This document shows, one piece after another, positions 24,035-37,640 of a stretch of 64,000 nt of DNA. The notes beneath the pieces are model-generated. The model was not told the origin of the DNA. It did no database searches and saw only the letters and a program-made list of their open reading frames with translations. The DNA lies in the NCBI GenBank assembly GCA_029718625.1, contig CM056391.1, positions 10,206,345 through 10,270,344 of the forward strand, given 5' to 3'. A program made the translations under genes and the position numbers. Position 1 is the first letter of the stretch. Every line of letters begins with the position of its first letter. Source of the DNA: Synaphobranchus kaupii (lineage: Eukaryota; Chordata; Actinopteri; Anguilliformes; Synaphobranchidae).

Positions 24035-24680
24035 GGATTAGTGCTCTATTCCTCCATCAGGAGGCCCACTATCATAGGGCTTTGTTCCACTATTCCTCCA
24101 TCAGGAGACCCACTATTCCTCTATCAGGAGGCCCACTTTCTCACTGCTCTATTCCTCTATTCTTACAACAGGAGGCCCACTGTCTCACTGTTCTATTCCT
24201 CTATTCCTCCATCAGGAGGCCCACTGTCTCACTGCTCAATTCCTCCATCACGAGGCCCACTGTCTCTCTGTTCTGATCCTCTGTTCCTTCATCAGGAGGC
24301 CCACTGTCTCACTGCTCTATTCCTCTATTCCTCCATCAGGAGGCCCACTGTCTCACTGCTCAATTCCTCCATCACGAGGCCCACTGTCTCTCTGCTCTAT
24401 TCCTCTATTCCTTCATCAGGAGGCCCACTGTCTCTCTGCTCTATTCCTCTATTCCTTCATCAGGAGGCCCACTGTCTTTCTGCTCTGTTCCTCTATTCCT
24501 TCATCAGGAGGCCCACTGTCTCGCTGCTCCATCCCTGCACCAGAAAACCCAGATTTCTCACTGCCCTGTTACTCCATAAGGACGCCCACTGTCTCACTGC
24601 CCTGTTACTCCATGAGGAAGCCCACTCTCTCACTGCCCTGTTACTCCATGATGAAGCCCACTGTCTCACATCTTCATTTT
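24035..24680. repeat. About 44-bp minisatellite with shorter variants
   Basis: Tandem units built on AGGAGGCCCACTGTCTC and CTCTATTCCTCCATC. The motif AGGCCC recurs 44 bp apart in the right-central part (for example 24421 and 24465) with shorter spacings elsewhere. Open frames of 120 and 222 codons pass through it and are repeat artefacts. Confidence 0.9.
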
Positions 24681-24689
24681 TTGGTCAGC

Positions 24690-25250
24690 AGTGGTGATTC
24701 CCCCCTCTCCTGCAGTCCAACACACTCTCCCCCTGAGCCGAGCCTTTCAATTTAGATTTCAATTAGTGGCAGCCATAATGTTAGTTTTGTGATTAGGAGT
24801 CCCTGTCCTCCAGGAATCAGATCTGTTTTCACCTCTTCTCTTTTTTTCCCTCTCCTTCTCCGGCAATCAGATAGAATCTGATGAATTGCGCATGTAATTA
24901 CGGAAGTTATTGAATATTCAGATTGCTCGACACCCTCGGCAAAACCTGATGACTCTCCGTGAGATATTCATAGTGCATTAACACTAAATGTATCAAACAA
25001 GTGGCCCAGTTAAAAACCCACTCCTGTAATGAGAGAGGGCCAATGTATGCCATTAGCCGGAGATAATAGCAGCCACTAAGGGGACTTAATTAAAAATTAC
25101 ACAGCCACATTATGATCTGCCTTGTTTCTGTACATGGCGGCCTCATTCAGTGGAAGGCTAGCTGGTCTGGCTCTATATGAGCGAGGGCTTGTTCCGCTTG
25201 AGCCTGTCTGTGTCTATTAAGGTATTCATTGCCCCTTATTGTTTTAGCAA
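24690..25250. promoter_or_regulatory. Candidate conserved non-coding element
   Basis: This 0.55-kb single-copy block is dense in short AT cores: TTTCAATTAGTGGCAGCC near 24758, CATGTAATTACGGAAG near 24892, GTTATTGAATATTCAG near 24907 and ACTTAATTAAAAATTACAC near 25084. It lacks simple repeats and long open frames. The texture is that of a developmental enhancer. Conservation not testable here. Confidence 0.4.
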
Positions 25251-28200
25251 GCCACCAAAATGTACTAAAATTCAGCGTTTTTAGTCATCATTTTATGATG
25301 TTTATTATTTTAGAGTGTAATTTCACCAACTGACCATTGGGGGCGATAAGATCTGGTGTAATGTTAACCAGGCCTGTAAAACAGGGTTAATCAGTCAGGT
25401 ATAACCATGGTAACATGCAGAAAATAGAAAAAATTTAAAAAGCCCCCATTGACCCTCACCACCTGACCCAGGTGAGGTGTGAAAGGCAAAAATATTTCTT
25501 GAGTACATCCCACTTCAGTAAAAGGCACTGTTTGTTTCCCTAGAAATTTGTACTTTAAAATCTTTATTTCTAATAACTTTATGTTCCCCAAGAGCACTAG
25601 ATCAAACAATTAGCCTTCATTTGGGAATTAAGTAATGAAGGGTTTTGAGTAATTATCTGCCACCTACCTAACGGGTCTTTAAAACATGTCTTTAAAGTAG
25701 AAATGTGTTTTTATTTTGCACTGAAATCTCTGAACATCTTTGATAACCTGTAAGAGTGTAAAGTTATCCAACTTGTCCCTGAATGTTGCTGTTAGCACAT
25801 CTGTCAAATAATCTTATTTTTAGTTGTCTGTGTGAAAGTTTTTTTGTGATGTATTTGTTTAAAAAATATATATATTATTTTTATTTGTGGGATCAAAAGA
25901 ATTACAGTGCCCTTAAAGCCTGACTTTCAGGACACTGTGTGGATAATTAATCCATCTAAAGCTTTTTTATGTTGTATAACACCACCATTTCACAGCCATA
26001 TGCTCTGGTAGAAATAGTGATATCACAGAACTCAGCACACTTTCCAGTGTCAACACATTTCACATCCGCTAAGCTCACTGCTCATTTCCTCAAAAAGGTC
26101 ATTAAAAATGCATAGAGTACAAAAACAAACAGTAGAAAGCTTTGCGGTAAATAACAACTTTAAAGAACTGTAAACACAAGCAGTTGGTTATTGCTTCAAC
26201 CGCAGATATAATTAATGAGCCCTAATGCTTTATTAAAGCTCTTTTTGTCTGTTTCTGGCTAATGCAGTTCTGTTGTAAAATACGTGGAGACGGATGAGAT
26301 TCTTTACAGCGCATATGAGAAAGAAACAAATCGCATTTCAGCACTGGCAATTCAAAAGGGCCGCTGCTGACGTGATCGCAAGATCATATGCTGAACAGGG
26401 TGTTCCAGAACATGCTACAGCACATTTAACGCACGCTATTCACAATTTAGAGGCTAATAAAATGAACGTTCACTCTTTCTCCACAAAATGCTTTTTTTTG
26501 CCATAAGCGGAACTAATTATTTTGGGGGGGGGAAAAATGCCGTAGACCACTAAAACTACAAAATGTTTGTAGTTTTCAGTTTTTTTCGTGCATTCCCACA
26601 GAAGGCCCTGAGGAAATGAGGCAATGCAGCTTCCTCAGAACAAACAGAAGCACGTGACGGTGTTGTTCTCAGGGAGAGAATGGGGACTGTAGAGGCCCTG
26701 ACTGTCAGTGGCCCTGTGAAGGCGCGCGGTGTCTTATTTAAGCCTCGGAAACGGCATTAGTGGCCTGACCCTATACAGGTTTGCGACCCAGGTATATTGT
26801 TATGATAATAGGATTGGACTTGTTTACACCAACTGTCAGGTTAAGGTAAGGTCAGTGAGGCTTTCTTAAACTCATGTAACTGGCTTATTTACACATTAGA
26901 ATAGCATTGTAGTGGCACCCTCGCACGCACACGGACCCGCACACTGCCGGCAGAACCGGGGGAGCACCAGGGAGACGGCCGGTTCCCGGGCCATTTTGGC
27001 GCTGCCCGCTGAGTGTGGCCCGGCCGTACGGCGTGGCTGTCTCCACTCCAGACTGATAGCCAGTCTATTGCGCAAGGCGACCTTTGTCAGCTCATGGCTA
27101 TTGTTTGCAGATTCCCTGTGCACACCGTGGCATGTGAACAACACATCTGCTCCCTGGAGCTTAGAGAGAGAAAAAGAGAGTGAGAGAGAGAGAGAGAGGG
27201 AGAGAGGGGAGGGGGGGGGGGGGGGGGTAGAGAGTGAGAGAGGGAGAAAGAGAAAGAGAGGCAGAGCCATAGTGCATACAGTATACAGTCAGTTCTGCTC
27301 ATGTAGACCACAGGCACGATCCCTCTACTTGTCAAATATTTGTCTGGCCTTCACAAGCTATTTGCCTTTGTCTGTTTGCTGTGGATATTTAAGTCTATTT
27401 GAGTCAGATAGAGACAGTATTTCCACATATCAGGCACTGGAGAAATGTCTTTTTTTCTTGCATAATTTCCCCTGTGAACGTGTTTAGCCCTCACCTCATT
27501 CATTCTCTCTTCTCAAAGGAACATCATTATGTATTAATGGTGTATTGTTTATTCATTGTTTATGTTTGGTTATGTTTTTTATTGATTTATTGTTTCAGAG
27601 TTTGTTCACGTGAGGGTTTTATGGCCGTTCTGTGAAAGTCTACTGTGTGTACGCACCAAAGCGCTGGTTTAACACTGTTCACGATTCTACAGACTGCGGA
27701 CAGCGACGTAACATTTTTACTGTGTGAAGCACAGTCTGCTTCAGAAAGAGCCCTTTACAAAAAGGCCTCTGCTGAACATCGCAGTTTATTAGTTTAATGT
27801 GTTTTTGATTGATTTTGTGATTGTGAGTTAAGAGTTCATTAAGTAAGCCTTTACGAACACAGAGCCACAAAGGCTGCCTTTGTCCGCAGGCCACGGGGGA
27901 AAATGGAGGAATAGCTTGAGATTTTCAGATTATTCCATATTTCCTCCAGAGCCACGCCATTCTCTCGGCCTGACAGTATAAGGTCTGTGGTTGCAGAAGA
28001 CCACAACTGGATCTGTGAAAAGCATCCTGGGAAAATGGCTTTAAAAAAAAGAGTTGTGGATACAGTCTGAAAACCCTGCCGAGCACGTTTTTTTGAAAGA
28101 AACCGGCTTGGTTAATGATTTGACTCTTGAAACCCGATCTGATGTGCCTCTGTGCTGTAAGTATGCCAGAAGGAGCACAGGCCATGGAGGTGTTAGTACA

Positions 28201-28727
28201 CAAGCCTGCTACTGAGGACTAGGTGCCTGTTACTCTGATGAAGCATCTTACTGATGCTGATGTTGTGGTTCTCATTCATAATCATTTTATTTATTTTATT
28301 TATTTAGGGCTGTTCCTTCTAAACTCTGTAGTAGGACCTACACACTGGGATTTAAGAAACAGTTTAAAAGCCAATTATTTGTTATTTTCACGGGGTACAG
28401 CAAAAACATAAAAAGTGCTGCAGAAAAGTACTAGGTACTAATGTGCAAATGTTTCAGTCCATTATTATCACCAGGGCAGTCTCTCTATCACTCTCTCTCT
28501 CTGTCTTTTAAAAAAAATTTTTTTTACCAGCTTTCAACCTTTTAAACCCCTCCAAACAGACTTGGGTGCATTGGAATGGACTCTGTTCCATTCAGTGGGG
28601 GCAATAAAAATATTTAATCAGCCATCTCCTGGCTGAGCCTTGCTTCATCAATCCCATAAACAACACTCATCTGGATTCAGCTAGTAGCCCTTCACCTGCA
28701 AATCATCTGGACAAAGCTGATACCCCG
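25251..28727. other. Intronic sequence without recognisable gene
   Basis: Mostly AT-rich single-copy DNA. A GC-rich patch lies at 26915-27045, followed by GA repeats and a 17-base G run at 27211-27227. Open frames here (for example 191 codons at 26912-27487) cross the repeats and overlap frames on the other strand. No gene called. Confidence 0.5.
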
Positions 28728-29420
28728 TTCGCTGCCATCATGTGGGTGGGGCTAATGCGTCTTCATCTGCCATCATCTGGGTGGGCTTAATGCCTCTTCA
28801 TCAGGCATCATCAGGGTGGGCCTAATGCCTCTTCATCAAGCATCATCTGGGTGGGGCTAATGCCCCTTTCTCTGCCATCATTTGGGTGGGGCTAATGCGT
28901 CTTCATCTGCCATCATCTGGGTGGGGCTAATGCGTCTTCATCTGCCATCAAGTGGGCGGGGCTAATGCGTCTTCATCTGCCATCATCTGCGTGGGGCTAA
29001 TGCGTCTTCATCTGCCATCATCTGGGCGGGGCTAATGCCCCTTCCTCTACCATCATCTGGGCGGGGCTAATGCCCCTTCCGCTGCCATCATGTGGGCGGG
29101 GCTAATGCCCCTTCCGCTGCCATCATCTGGGCGGGGCTAATGCGTCTTCATCTGCCATCATGTGGGCGGGGCTAATGCCCCTTCCTCTGCCATCATCTGG
29201 GCGGGGCTAATGCCCCTTCTGCTGCCATTATGTGGACGGGGCTAATGGCCCTTCCTCTGCCATCATCTGGGAGGGGCTAATGGCCCTTCCTCTGCCATCA
29301 TCTGGGCGGGGCTAATGCCGCTTCCGCTGCCATCATGTGGGCGGGGCTAATGCCCCTTCCGCTGCCATCAAGTGGGCGGGGCTAATGCGCCTTTCTCTGC
29401 CATCATCTGGGCGGGGCCCC
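28728..29420. repeat. 35-bp minisatellite, about 20 copies
   Basis: Head-to-tail units of GCCATCATCTGGGCGGGGCT followed by AATGCCCCTTCCTCT-like sequence. GCTAATG spacing is 35 bp (for example 29101 and 29136). Each unit carries a GGGCGGGG GC-box-like sequence, or a GGGTGGGG variant in the left part. Confidence 0.95.
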
Positions 29421-30311
29421 TTAACCAGGCATCATATGAACAGAGCTTATGACGTGCTTCTCTTTTTGTTTATCTGTATCCAGTGTCATGCGGAACTTGG
29501 CCGCAGTAATTTTATTATCATCCTCAATCATTTTAAACCTCCACAATAAGTAAGAACGAAAGCCCCGAAGGATGGATACAGACGGTTCCTTTCTTTCACT
29601 CAATCGGCCAATGAAATTTAGAGATTCTGAAGGAAGAAAATGAGGGCAGCTAAAAAGCTGTTGTTTGTCCAGACCCAAGAACAGACCAGCAGGTCTAGTA
29701 ATTTCCTCACAAAAATGTTTTACCCTCCCCGCCCCCCCCCCCCCCTCCCCCCTCCCCTCCCACCAAAGCCCGGTGCACTACCCCCCCCCCCCCCCCCCAA
29801 CAGCAATTCAGTTATGATGAGAACAAGAAGGAACAAAACTGCTTTTCTTTACATTATGCCGCTCGCAAATTTTCCAATTTGGGTGACTGGGGAAAGGCTT
29901 CCTATTTTTGGAAAAGAGAAAGGAATGGGGATAAATGGAGGGAGAAAGGCAGGCCACTGTGTGCCGACATTCCAGATGTCCCAGAAGGATGGCTGTACCA
30001 GCCCAAGATCTCTGGGTGCCGACTGCCAATGATGACCTCATGAGGTCCGGCCCGAATGGGCCGAAGACTGGGGTTCACAGTTCCCCCATCCCGGCCTTTT
30101 ATTTTCCCTTCACAGTCTCCAGTGTCCCTCTTTTTTCCTGTCCCTGGCAAAATTACTCCTTCATAATTAGCCATTGTTCCCGCTCTTTTGGCAAGGCCTT
30201 TAGAGCTTTTTTTACAGGGCTGCCCCCTTTATTTTCCTTTACCCCCCACCCCCCGCCCCTGGCCCCTATCTACTCATTGTATCTCTCTCGGAAACAGAGA
30301 AACTTGTGATA

Positions 30312-30349
<38 letters not shown>

Positions 30350-31260
30350 TCTCCCTCTCTCTTCTCTCTCTCTCTCTCTCTCGCTCCCTCTCTCCCTTCT
30401 ATTTGGCAGTCTGTCCCTTCTCTGCCGCTTGCCTCAAGAGCGGACTGTGGGAGTTTTTACACTTGATTTGTTGAATCAGAAGTCTTTGCCGTAAACTCCT
30501 GCCCGCACAGAAGAAACCTATCTGTATAAGTGACAGAGAGAGACCTGCCCCTGAATGGCGCTTTGTTTACTGTTTTCCTAAAACGCCCCCCCCCCCCCCC
30601 CCCCCTCTATATTTCATCTGTCACAGTTGCCTTTCTTTCTCTCAACAATGCTTGATTGTTCTCGGGAAGAAAAAAAAATGCAGGTTCTCCTCACAGGACA
30701 GGAGAATTCTGTATTATATTTTCCTGCCAAATTCCGATCTCTGTTTTCCTTCCCCGGCTCTCACAAAGGGCTCATAACTTACTGTCAGCTGTGAGCAGGA
30801 CCACAAAGCTCTACTGTTGCTCAGCAAATAGGCTGCGTTGGTTTGATGGCTTGACCGGGCTGTAAAGTTTGCTTAACTGCAGCACACTGACAGGAGGCAC
30901 TTTGGGAACTGCATCCCCCAGAAAGCCCAGACTTCTGCACATTTAGAGAGAGAGAGAGAGAGAGAGAAAGAGTAAGAGGAGAGAGAAAATGAGAGGGCAA
31001 GAGAGAGAGAAAGGGGAGAAACAGTGAGCACCTTTTTTCATCTCCAAATCTCTCTTTTGCGTCCGTCCGCCACTGCCGCCACACCAAAGTCCACAGCCAA
31101 GCTTCTCCTCGTAAATTGTGTCTCTTTCTTTTCCCCTCTCACCGTGAACGCGAGCGCTTGGCTCTCCACGTGGACGTGTGTTAAGAGCCAGCATAGCCTG
31201 GCCTGTGGTGGTGCAGCGCACTACACAGCCTCTCTACCTCCCAGAGTGATCTGAGGTGGT
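29421..31260. other. Intronic sequence with C runs, CT and GA tracts
   Basis: C-rich tracts at 29736-29756 and 29781-29798, a CT tract at 30315-30381, a 20-base C run at 30586-30605 and a GA tract at 30945-30967. The open frames in this interval overlap on both strands and follow the repeats. No gene called. Confidence 0.5.
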
Positions 31261-31289
31261 GTTATGTCATTGGGCTGTGAAGGAGGGAG

Positions 31290-31562
31290 AAGCACAGTGT
31301 GTGAGTGCTTACTGACTGCCTACTGACAGTACACTGTGTGTGAGTGATGACTGACTGCCTACTGACTGGGCACTGTGTGAGTGATTACTGACTGGGCATT
31401 GTGTGTTTGTGTGATTACTGACTGGGCACTATGTGTGAATGATTACTGACTGGGCACTGTGTTTGAGTGATTACTGACTGGGCACTGCGTTTGAGTGATT
31501 ACTGACTGGGCACTGTGGGTGAGTGATTACTGACCTGGGCACTGTGTTTGAGTGATTACTGG
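31290..31562. repeat. About 28-bp minisatellite
   Basis: Tandem units of ACTGACTGGGCACTGTG plus TTTGAGTGATT, about nine imperfect copies. They are followed to about 31730 by a degenerate GTAGTGTAGTG/ACAGTG-rich stretch and a short CA run (31734-31750). Confidence 0.85.
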
Positions 31563-31750
31563 AGGAAATCGACCCACTGGACCAGTGGGCACTACAATTC
31601 TCAATCACGACTTACCAACTGGGACAGTGCTTGTAGTATGGTGTGGTGTTGAATTGTAGTGTAGTGTAGTGCAATACAGTGTATTATTGTGTAGAATTGT
31701 AGTATGGTACAGTGCAGTGTACTACACATGCACACACACACACACACACA

Positions 31751-34129
31751 CATTCCCAAAAAAGCATTAACCTCAATCCCTTTTCTTCTAGATTTCTTGG
31801 GGGAAATTATTTTAATTTGTTTGAGGGAGAAACACAATTTTAGTAATAAGCTTTTTTTTTCTTTTTTAGCAGTGGATGAAATAACGGAAGCTATTTATTT
31901 TTGAAAGCATCACTCCAGAGAGGAAAGAGCTTATCTTTTTTTCTCCTCCTCTCTCTTTCTTCTTTCTTTCTCACTCCATGTCCTACAAACCTGCTTTTGA
32001 GAGCTTGAGTTGAGGAGCTGTGGCTCATCACCTCTTACTCTCCCCCTCTTACAAACACTATCCCAAATAACGTATTTCTTTCAGTTTGATTCATTTGCCA
32101 TGTTTCATGATTGAAGTATGAAATAACTGACTTTTAAATGAAGTGGAAAATTGTGCAGAGAAAAAAACTCTGATCTGCTTTATTATAAAGGTCTGAGATT
32201 TGGAGTAAAATAGTAGAGACATGCTTTTTTTCAGGACAGTTATTGATTTATTACCTCAGTATTATTGTTAATGAGTTGATATACACTGTATGTGTGTGTA
32301 ATATATACTACGTATGATTTACAGATGTGTTATTCATTAACTCAAAGCAAATAATAATTAACTCACAGAGCAAATAATAACTCGCAAACACACAAAATCA
32401 TTACAAAGAAAAATGAGCAGTTTTTTTTTTTTTTGATTTGTGGGCTCGTGTGTGTAACTGCCCTTAACTGTTGGAACCCCAAAGCTGTGCCATAAACCAG
32501 CGGTTGCCATATAGGCTGCAGCTTTCCCTTTGAGATGAACTCGCACAATGGCCCCCTTGTTTTCTCTCCCCTATTTTTGATTATTTCTCTTTTTTTTTCT
32601 CAGCAGTGGTGTTAGAAGTGAAGGGCTAATATTTTCCTCCTGAAGTGACCTGTGGTTTAGGGGTGGGGGGTATGGGTGGCGGGGTGGGCTCAAGCAAGCT
32701 GGTGTGGAGTTACTTAACGCCATTGTCTATAAAAGGTCAACAGCGTGAGAGGGCAGAGAGAACCAGTGCTCGTTACAACGGGGGGTGGAGAAACGGGATA
32801 CCCGCAGACACATGGTCCCAGTCACAAGACCTTGAAGGCAGGCCAGCGCTGGGCCCGCTAATGCTAACCAATTAAACAGAGGGCTGTTGCGTGATGAAAC
32901 ATTATCAGTGGCATCAATTCATGAGTCAAAGCATTCCTGGCTATATGAGCCCGCCGCTCAAAAAGACCATAACTTCTTAAGGCCTATAAATTTAGCAGAG
33001 CAGCAATATTGTCAGCTAAATATAGGCCTCTTTTCTTCTTGTCCCTCTTCTCCCGAGACACCAGAGCTGTGACTGAGAACGGGGCCACGTCTCAAGCGCT
33101 TATCGATTACTTTGGTTTGATAGCTGCCTTTTGTTATTGTGTAATCAAGCGTGATTGGCTGCCCGCACGTCGGGAGGCTGGGGAGGCCTGGGCCGATCAC
33201 ACGGCTTAATATACACAAGCAGACGCAAGGAGTACACGTGCAAACACACGCAGACGTATGAACATACAGACGCACGAGGACAGGAACGGGCAATTCAGCC
33301 AGTTCCAGGATGGCCAATGGCCAATCGGTTATTGATGAGTTCACAGGGGGGCTGCTTGCGACTTCGATCAAACATTCTGCGTGTGGGCGCTTTTGGCATT
33401 TTCTGCCCAGTCCTATATTATTGTTTGTTGCTGTCTTTAGTGCGAGCGTCCGTGTGTGCCATTGCGTTTATGCATATGAATGTACGTTTTATAATCATGG
33501 TTCTTTCCATGGTGCAAATTCTCTGTGTTTGAGACACAGAGTCCAAAGAGGTAAAATGTACTGCTTGCGACTTACTGTAAGCAATGCCTGGTTCATTTTG
33601 GAATGAACCTTGATAAAACTTGTATAAAAGTGTTGCATTATTTCCTGATTCAGGAAGAAGGTTAGATTGACTTCAGGGGTATTTTGACATTGACTTTACG
33701 TGAGCATATCCTGTATGTTTCACAGCTTGTACAGACATAAATCAGTACACAGAGGACCTGCACCATGAATAACATGTATACAGCGTTCATTTACATTAAG
33801 ACAGTGACTGATTTGCTTAAATACAGTCTGACTGGATATGTGGATCCGTCCCTCCAGGGGTCAGAGAAGGTGCCCGGGTGGCCCTCACCCAAGGGGCTGG
33901 CCTTATCCAGGGGGTCAGACACGGTGAAAACGCTTCTCTATTCCAGCTGAGCTCCGTGCTCTGTAGCTTTGCCCACAGATGACAGGAAGTCCCAGCACCG
34001 GCCCGTTAATTATTAACTCCAGCTGACAAACAGTGTTACAGAACTCTGAAACACGTCTGCTGCGCTTTCTGACAAGATCGCTACTGACACATGTCACAGA
34101 GAGATGAGGAAGCCAGCCGTGCACTCTTT
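31751..34129. other. Intronic sequence with a candidate conserved block
   Basis: About 32870-33150 is single-copy with enhancer-like texture, including CATCAATTCATGAGTCAAAG near 32913, CGCTTATCGATTACTTTGG near 33098 and GTGTAATCAAGCGTGATTGG near 33139. The rest shows poly-T runs and no recognisable gene. Confidence 0.4.
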
Positions 34130-34162
34130 CTGTCTCTCTCTCTCTCTCTCTCTCTGTCTGTA

Positions 34163-34194
<32 letters not shown>

Positions 34195-34291
34195 TCTCTC
34201 ACACACTCTCACACTCTCTCTGTCTGTACCTCTCTCACACACACACACACACACACACTCTCTCACACACTCACACTCTCTCTGTCTGTAC

Positions 34292-34327
<36 letters not shown>

Positions 34328-34395
34328 CTCTCACACTCTCACACTCTCTCTGTCTGTACCTCTCTCACACACTCTCTCTCACTCTCTGTCTGTAC

Positions 34396-34493
<98 letters not shown>

Positions 34494-34570
34494 CTCTCTC
34501 TCTCTGTCTCTCTCTCTCTCACACACTCTGTCTGTGCCTCTCTCCCTCTCCCTCTCTCTCTGACACGCTT
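34130..34570. repeat. Compound CT / CA microsatellite with higher-order repeat
   Basis: Blocks of CTCTCTCTGTCTGTACCTCT separated by CA runs recur several times, ending in a pure CA run of about 85 bp at 34406-34490. The open frames of 141-165 codons here are repeat artefacts. Confidence 0.95.
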
Positions 34571-37500
34571 CAGTGCTTTGAGTGATGGCTGGAGACTCTA
34601 GTAAAAGTGCCTGGGAGACTGAATATTTTAGCGGTAAAATAATACCGCTTGATTTACTGTGTAATACAAAAGTAGTGCTTTGTTTCACTTGCACTCCATT
34701 GAAGATGGGTGTTGTTGCGCTGGAAGCCCCGGCTCTTTGGAGCCATGAATAAAAAATGTTGCAGAATCCTGCACCCCCCCCACCCCCCACCCCCCATGCT
34801 CCACCCCCAGAAACCCCCCCTTAACCCCCCGCAACCCAACACACTCCTCGCCAGCATTTGCGAGTTCTGAACTTTGCGGTGAATTTTGATTTTCAATTAA
34901 CACTTCCCAATTTTGAGATTATTTTTCGATTTAATATAATTACAGGAAACAATTTATTGGCTGATTAAGATTGAGGGCTCAGGCACGATTAAGAAAGACG
35001 GGGCTTACAACCGGCGAAGGCTCGGGGCTCCTTTACCCCGCAGTAACTGGGCGGACCGGAGCTGTTTACACAGCTGCTGTGGGCTGTGTGATTACCACGT
35101 GCTTGTATTGTCCATTTGCTCCCTCCGCCGCAAAAAACAAAAATGGATCCGTAACCGCAAACGCATGTGTGTGTAATTCATCTGCACATGCTCTGCTATT
35201 GTGAGTCCCCACAAACAACGGCGGTGGACGACTCCTGAGTCGGAAGGAAGCCTAACCGCTCGGCAATCTGAGCCGACGTGCGACGATCAGGGTGAAGCTT
35301 TGTTTTGGAAAACTTGAGGCATAATGCGGAGTCCCAGCCATTGTGGGCTGTGGGCGAACGCTGTACGAACAGATGAACTCAGTCTGAAATGAATATGAAC
35401 ATAAATATGAACTCCATGACAAATTAAGGCCCCCCCCCTCCCCACTCACCCCTGGAAAAAGGTCTGCTACAGATTGGTTGTATTTCTTGGCCTGTGAGGT
35501 AAAATTTTAGAGCACCTTGGGCCTGTCCCATTCCCCTCTCCCCCCCAGCTTTTTAACTCTATAAACGTCACCCCTAGTGGTTGAGACGTATCCGTCTCAA
35601 TTACAGTATTCATGTTCGTCTGAAATTATAAACTCCAGCTTTAAGAAAACCCCGTAAATGTTGACGCAGTATTTTTAAAAAGGGTAGCCTCTTGCGAAAA
35701 CCTCAGCTTCTCCAGTTACACTGCAGTGCAATAAATTAGGAGGGTGCTATTAATAGCCCAAAGCATTTACGACCCTCCTCTGGCTACAGCCACAGACTGT
35801 AAAATGCATAAAATGCACCGTTTATACACGCTAAGAAAATCATGTTCACGTATAGAAACAATAATATTTTTTTAAAACGTTGTACAAATGAGCATTCGCC
35901 GTTTTGCCTTGCTTACTCTACTATATACAGTACCTGATGCACTTTCGGTTTAGAAGACACCTAATTTTTTTCTCAAAAATCTCTCGTATAAATATGTTTA
36001 AGAAACCAAGTACTTACCAGTATATTCAGCTACAGCTGTTTTCTGATGAACCCTGAAGAGTTTATCTTGTTATATTTCGCCAAAGTCCCGTACAGTCGAC
36101 ATTTCCACAGCGACCACCCGTTGCACTTAGGGCTGAAATACATTGCTGTTCTTGTGCAAATACACATGCACTTTCGTACATTCTTTTTTAAATGTATTTA
36201 AATGCATTAGTCGACGTATGTTATGGTTATTATATATACTGTATGTGACTATTCTGAAATAAATGTATTCTGGAGCAAATTTCTTCAGTTCGAACTTAAA
36301 ACTATGGATGTGCAGGCAATATTTTTTTAGATATTGACATTTAAATAAAACTAGTAGAAACCAGGTGGAAATTGCCTCTGAAGGGCCAAAGTAAATAGAG
36401 TTAATAGAGTGCTCCAGGAGTGCGGGGCACATATTGCGCAACAGTCCTTGACCTGGTATAGACATGTCTCGTAATCCGCGCCAATTCCACCAACAGCAGG
36501 GCTTTACCAAAAACTCCGTCGACCTCCCACTGCAACGCTGCCCTTTGAAAGCACTTAGAAATGACACCAGAGAAATGTCACCATTCAAACCGATCCTGGT
36601 TAACAAAGGGGCCGTGCCCGGCTTGGATCTCGCACCGCGGAGCCTCTCATTAACCGGATATTTCCCATTTTCATTTAGAAACGTCCAGGGCAGATAATCC
36701 GAGTGCCACTGGGTTAATTCAGTGGGGCTGAAGGATATTTTAATTTACAAGCTTTCCGTTTGTTTCCGTTGTGCTGTTTGCTTATGGTTTTCCAGGAGCC
36801 TTTTTTTCACATCCAAAAATGTGTTTACAGTTTCCCTCCCCAACCTTCTGGTTTTTTTTAAACTTATTTGTGAATTCTGGGGGTGGCAGCAGGGGAAATG
36901 GGGTGGCTGTTCAAGTGGCTTCCCCCATAGAAAAATAATGAAGTACTCTACCAAAAAGAAACTTGACTGATTGGTGTATTTATGAATCAACTGCTTTTTG
37001 ATTGGCTGATTGGCGGATTGCTTGTTAAAGACAGCAGGGAGGGAATGCAGGTCATGTGCCCCTCCCCTGACCAACAGGACGCCTCATAATGACTTTATTA
37101 GTGCCACATGTGTAATTTGATTATTTTATTGTGTTCATTTCATTCACCAAAGGCCCCAGCCTTGAAGGCCTCCTCTTTCATTGTGGGAAAAGTGGAATTA
37201 GCCGCACAAATCCAATCAGGAGCTGTAGATCACTCCGAAAGTGGCTGTTTCAATTGGAATGTGCTTCATTATTGCTGGTACACCTGATATGTCAAGCATG
37301 CTCTTCACTGCAATATTCATGACATCCTGTGACAGATTTGTAAATTTTTTGCCACTGGAAAGCTGTGAGTTCTAGGCTATTTGATCAGGTTGTGTTTGCG
37401 TGGAGATATGATGCTTGTAAAAACCTAATGCTTTGCAAATTCAGATGGGGGTGGGGCAGGTGTTGGAGAAGATGGGGGAGATGTGACAAGAGGTTGGGGA

Positions 37501-37640
37501 AATACAGTAGTTGCCTACATTTTAAATACAGTAGCATGCCATTTGCATCTTGTTATGATCGACAGGGAGAATATTATGAATTAATTATCGGCCCAATATA
37601 AGCGTCTTCCATGCAGCAGTCGGTTGTTTTAGTGGGGGGT
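34571..37640. other. Intronic sequence, parts possibly conserved
   Basis: Single-copy DNA with enhancer-like AT cores near 34890-34970 (TTTTCAATTAACAC, GATTTAATATAATTACAGG) and near 37105-37330 (GTAATTTGATTATTTTATTG, TTCAATTGGAATGTGC). The 159-codon minus-strand open frame at 36127-36606 resembles no known protein. No gene called. Confidence 0.4.

Noticed and set aside
24029..24697. 222-codon open frame with repeated FLHQEAHC-like segments
   Set aside because: It follows the 44-bp tandem array and breaks into shifting repeats. Other frames across the array are open too.
26294..26506. 70-codon plus-strand frame with helix-like composition
   Set aside because: Short, unsupported by splice or start signals, and not recognised.
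28728..29420. Second 35-bp periodic array considered as CRISPR-like
   Set aside because: The entire period is repeated sequence, and there are no spacers or cas genes.
36127..36606. 159-codon minus-strand open frame
   Set aside because: AT-rich codon use, no ATG-context or domain, and no recognisable similarity.
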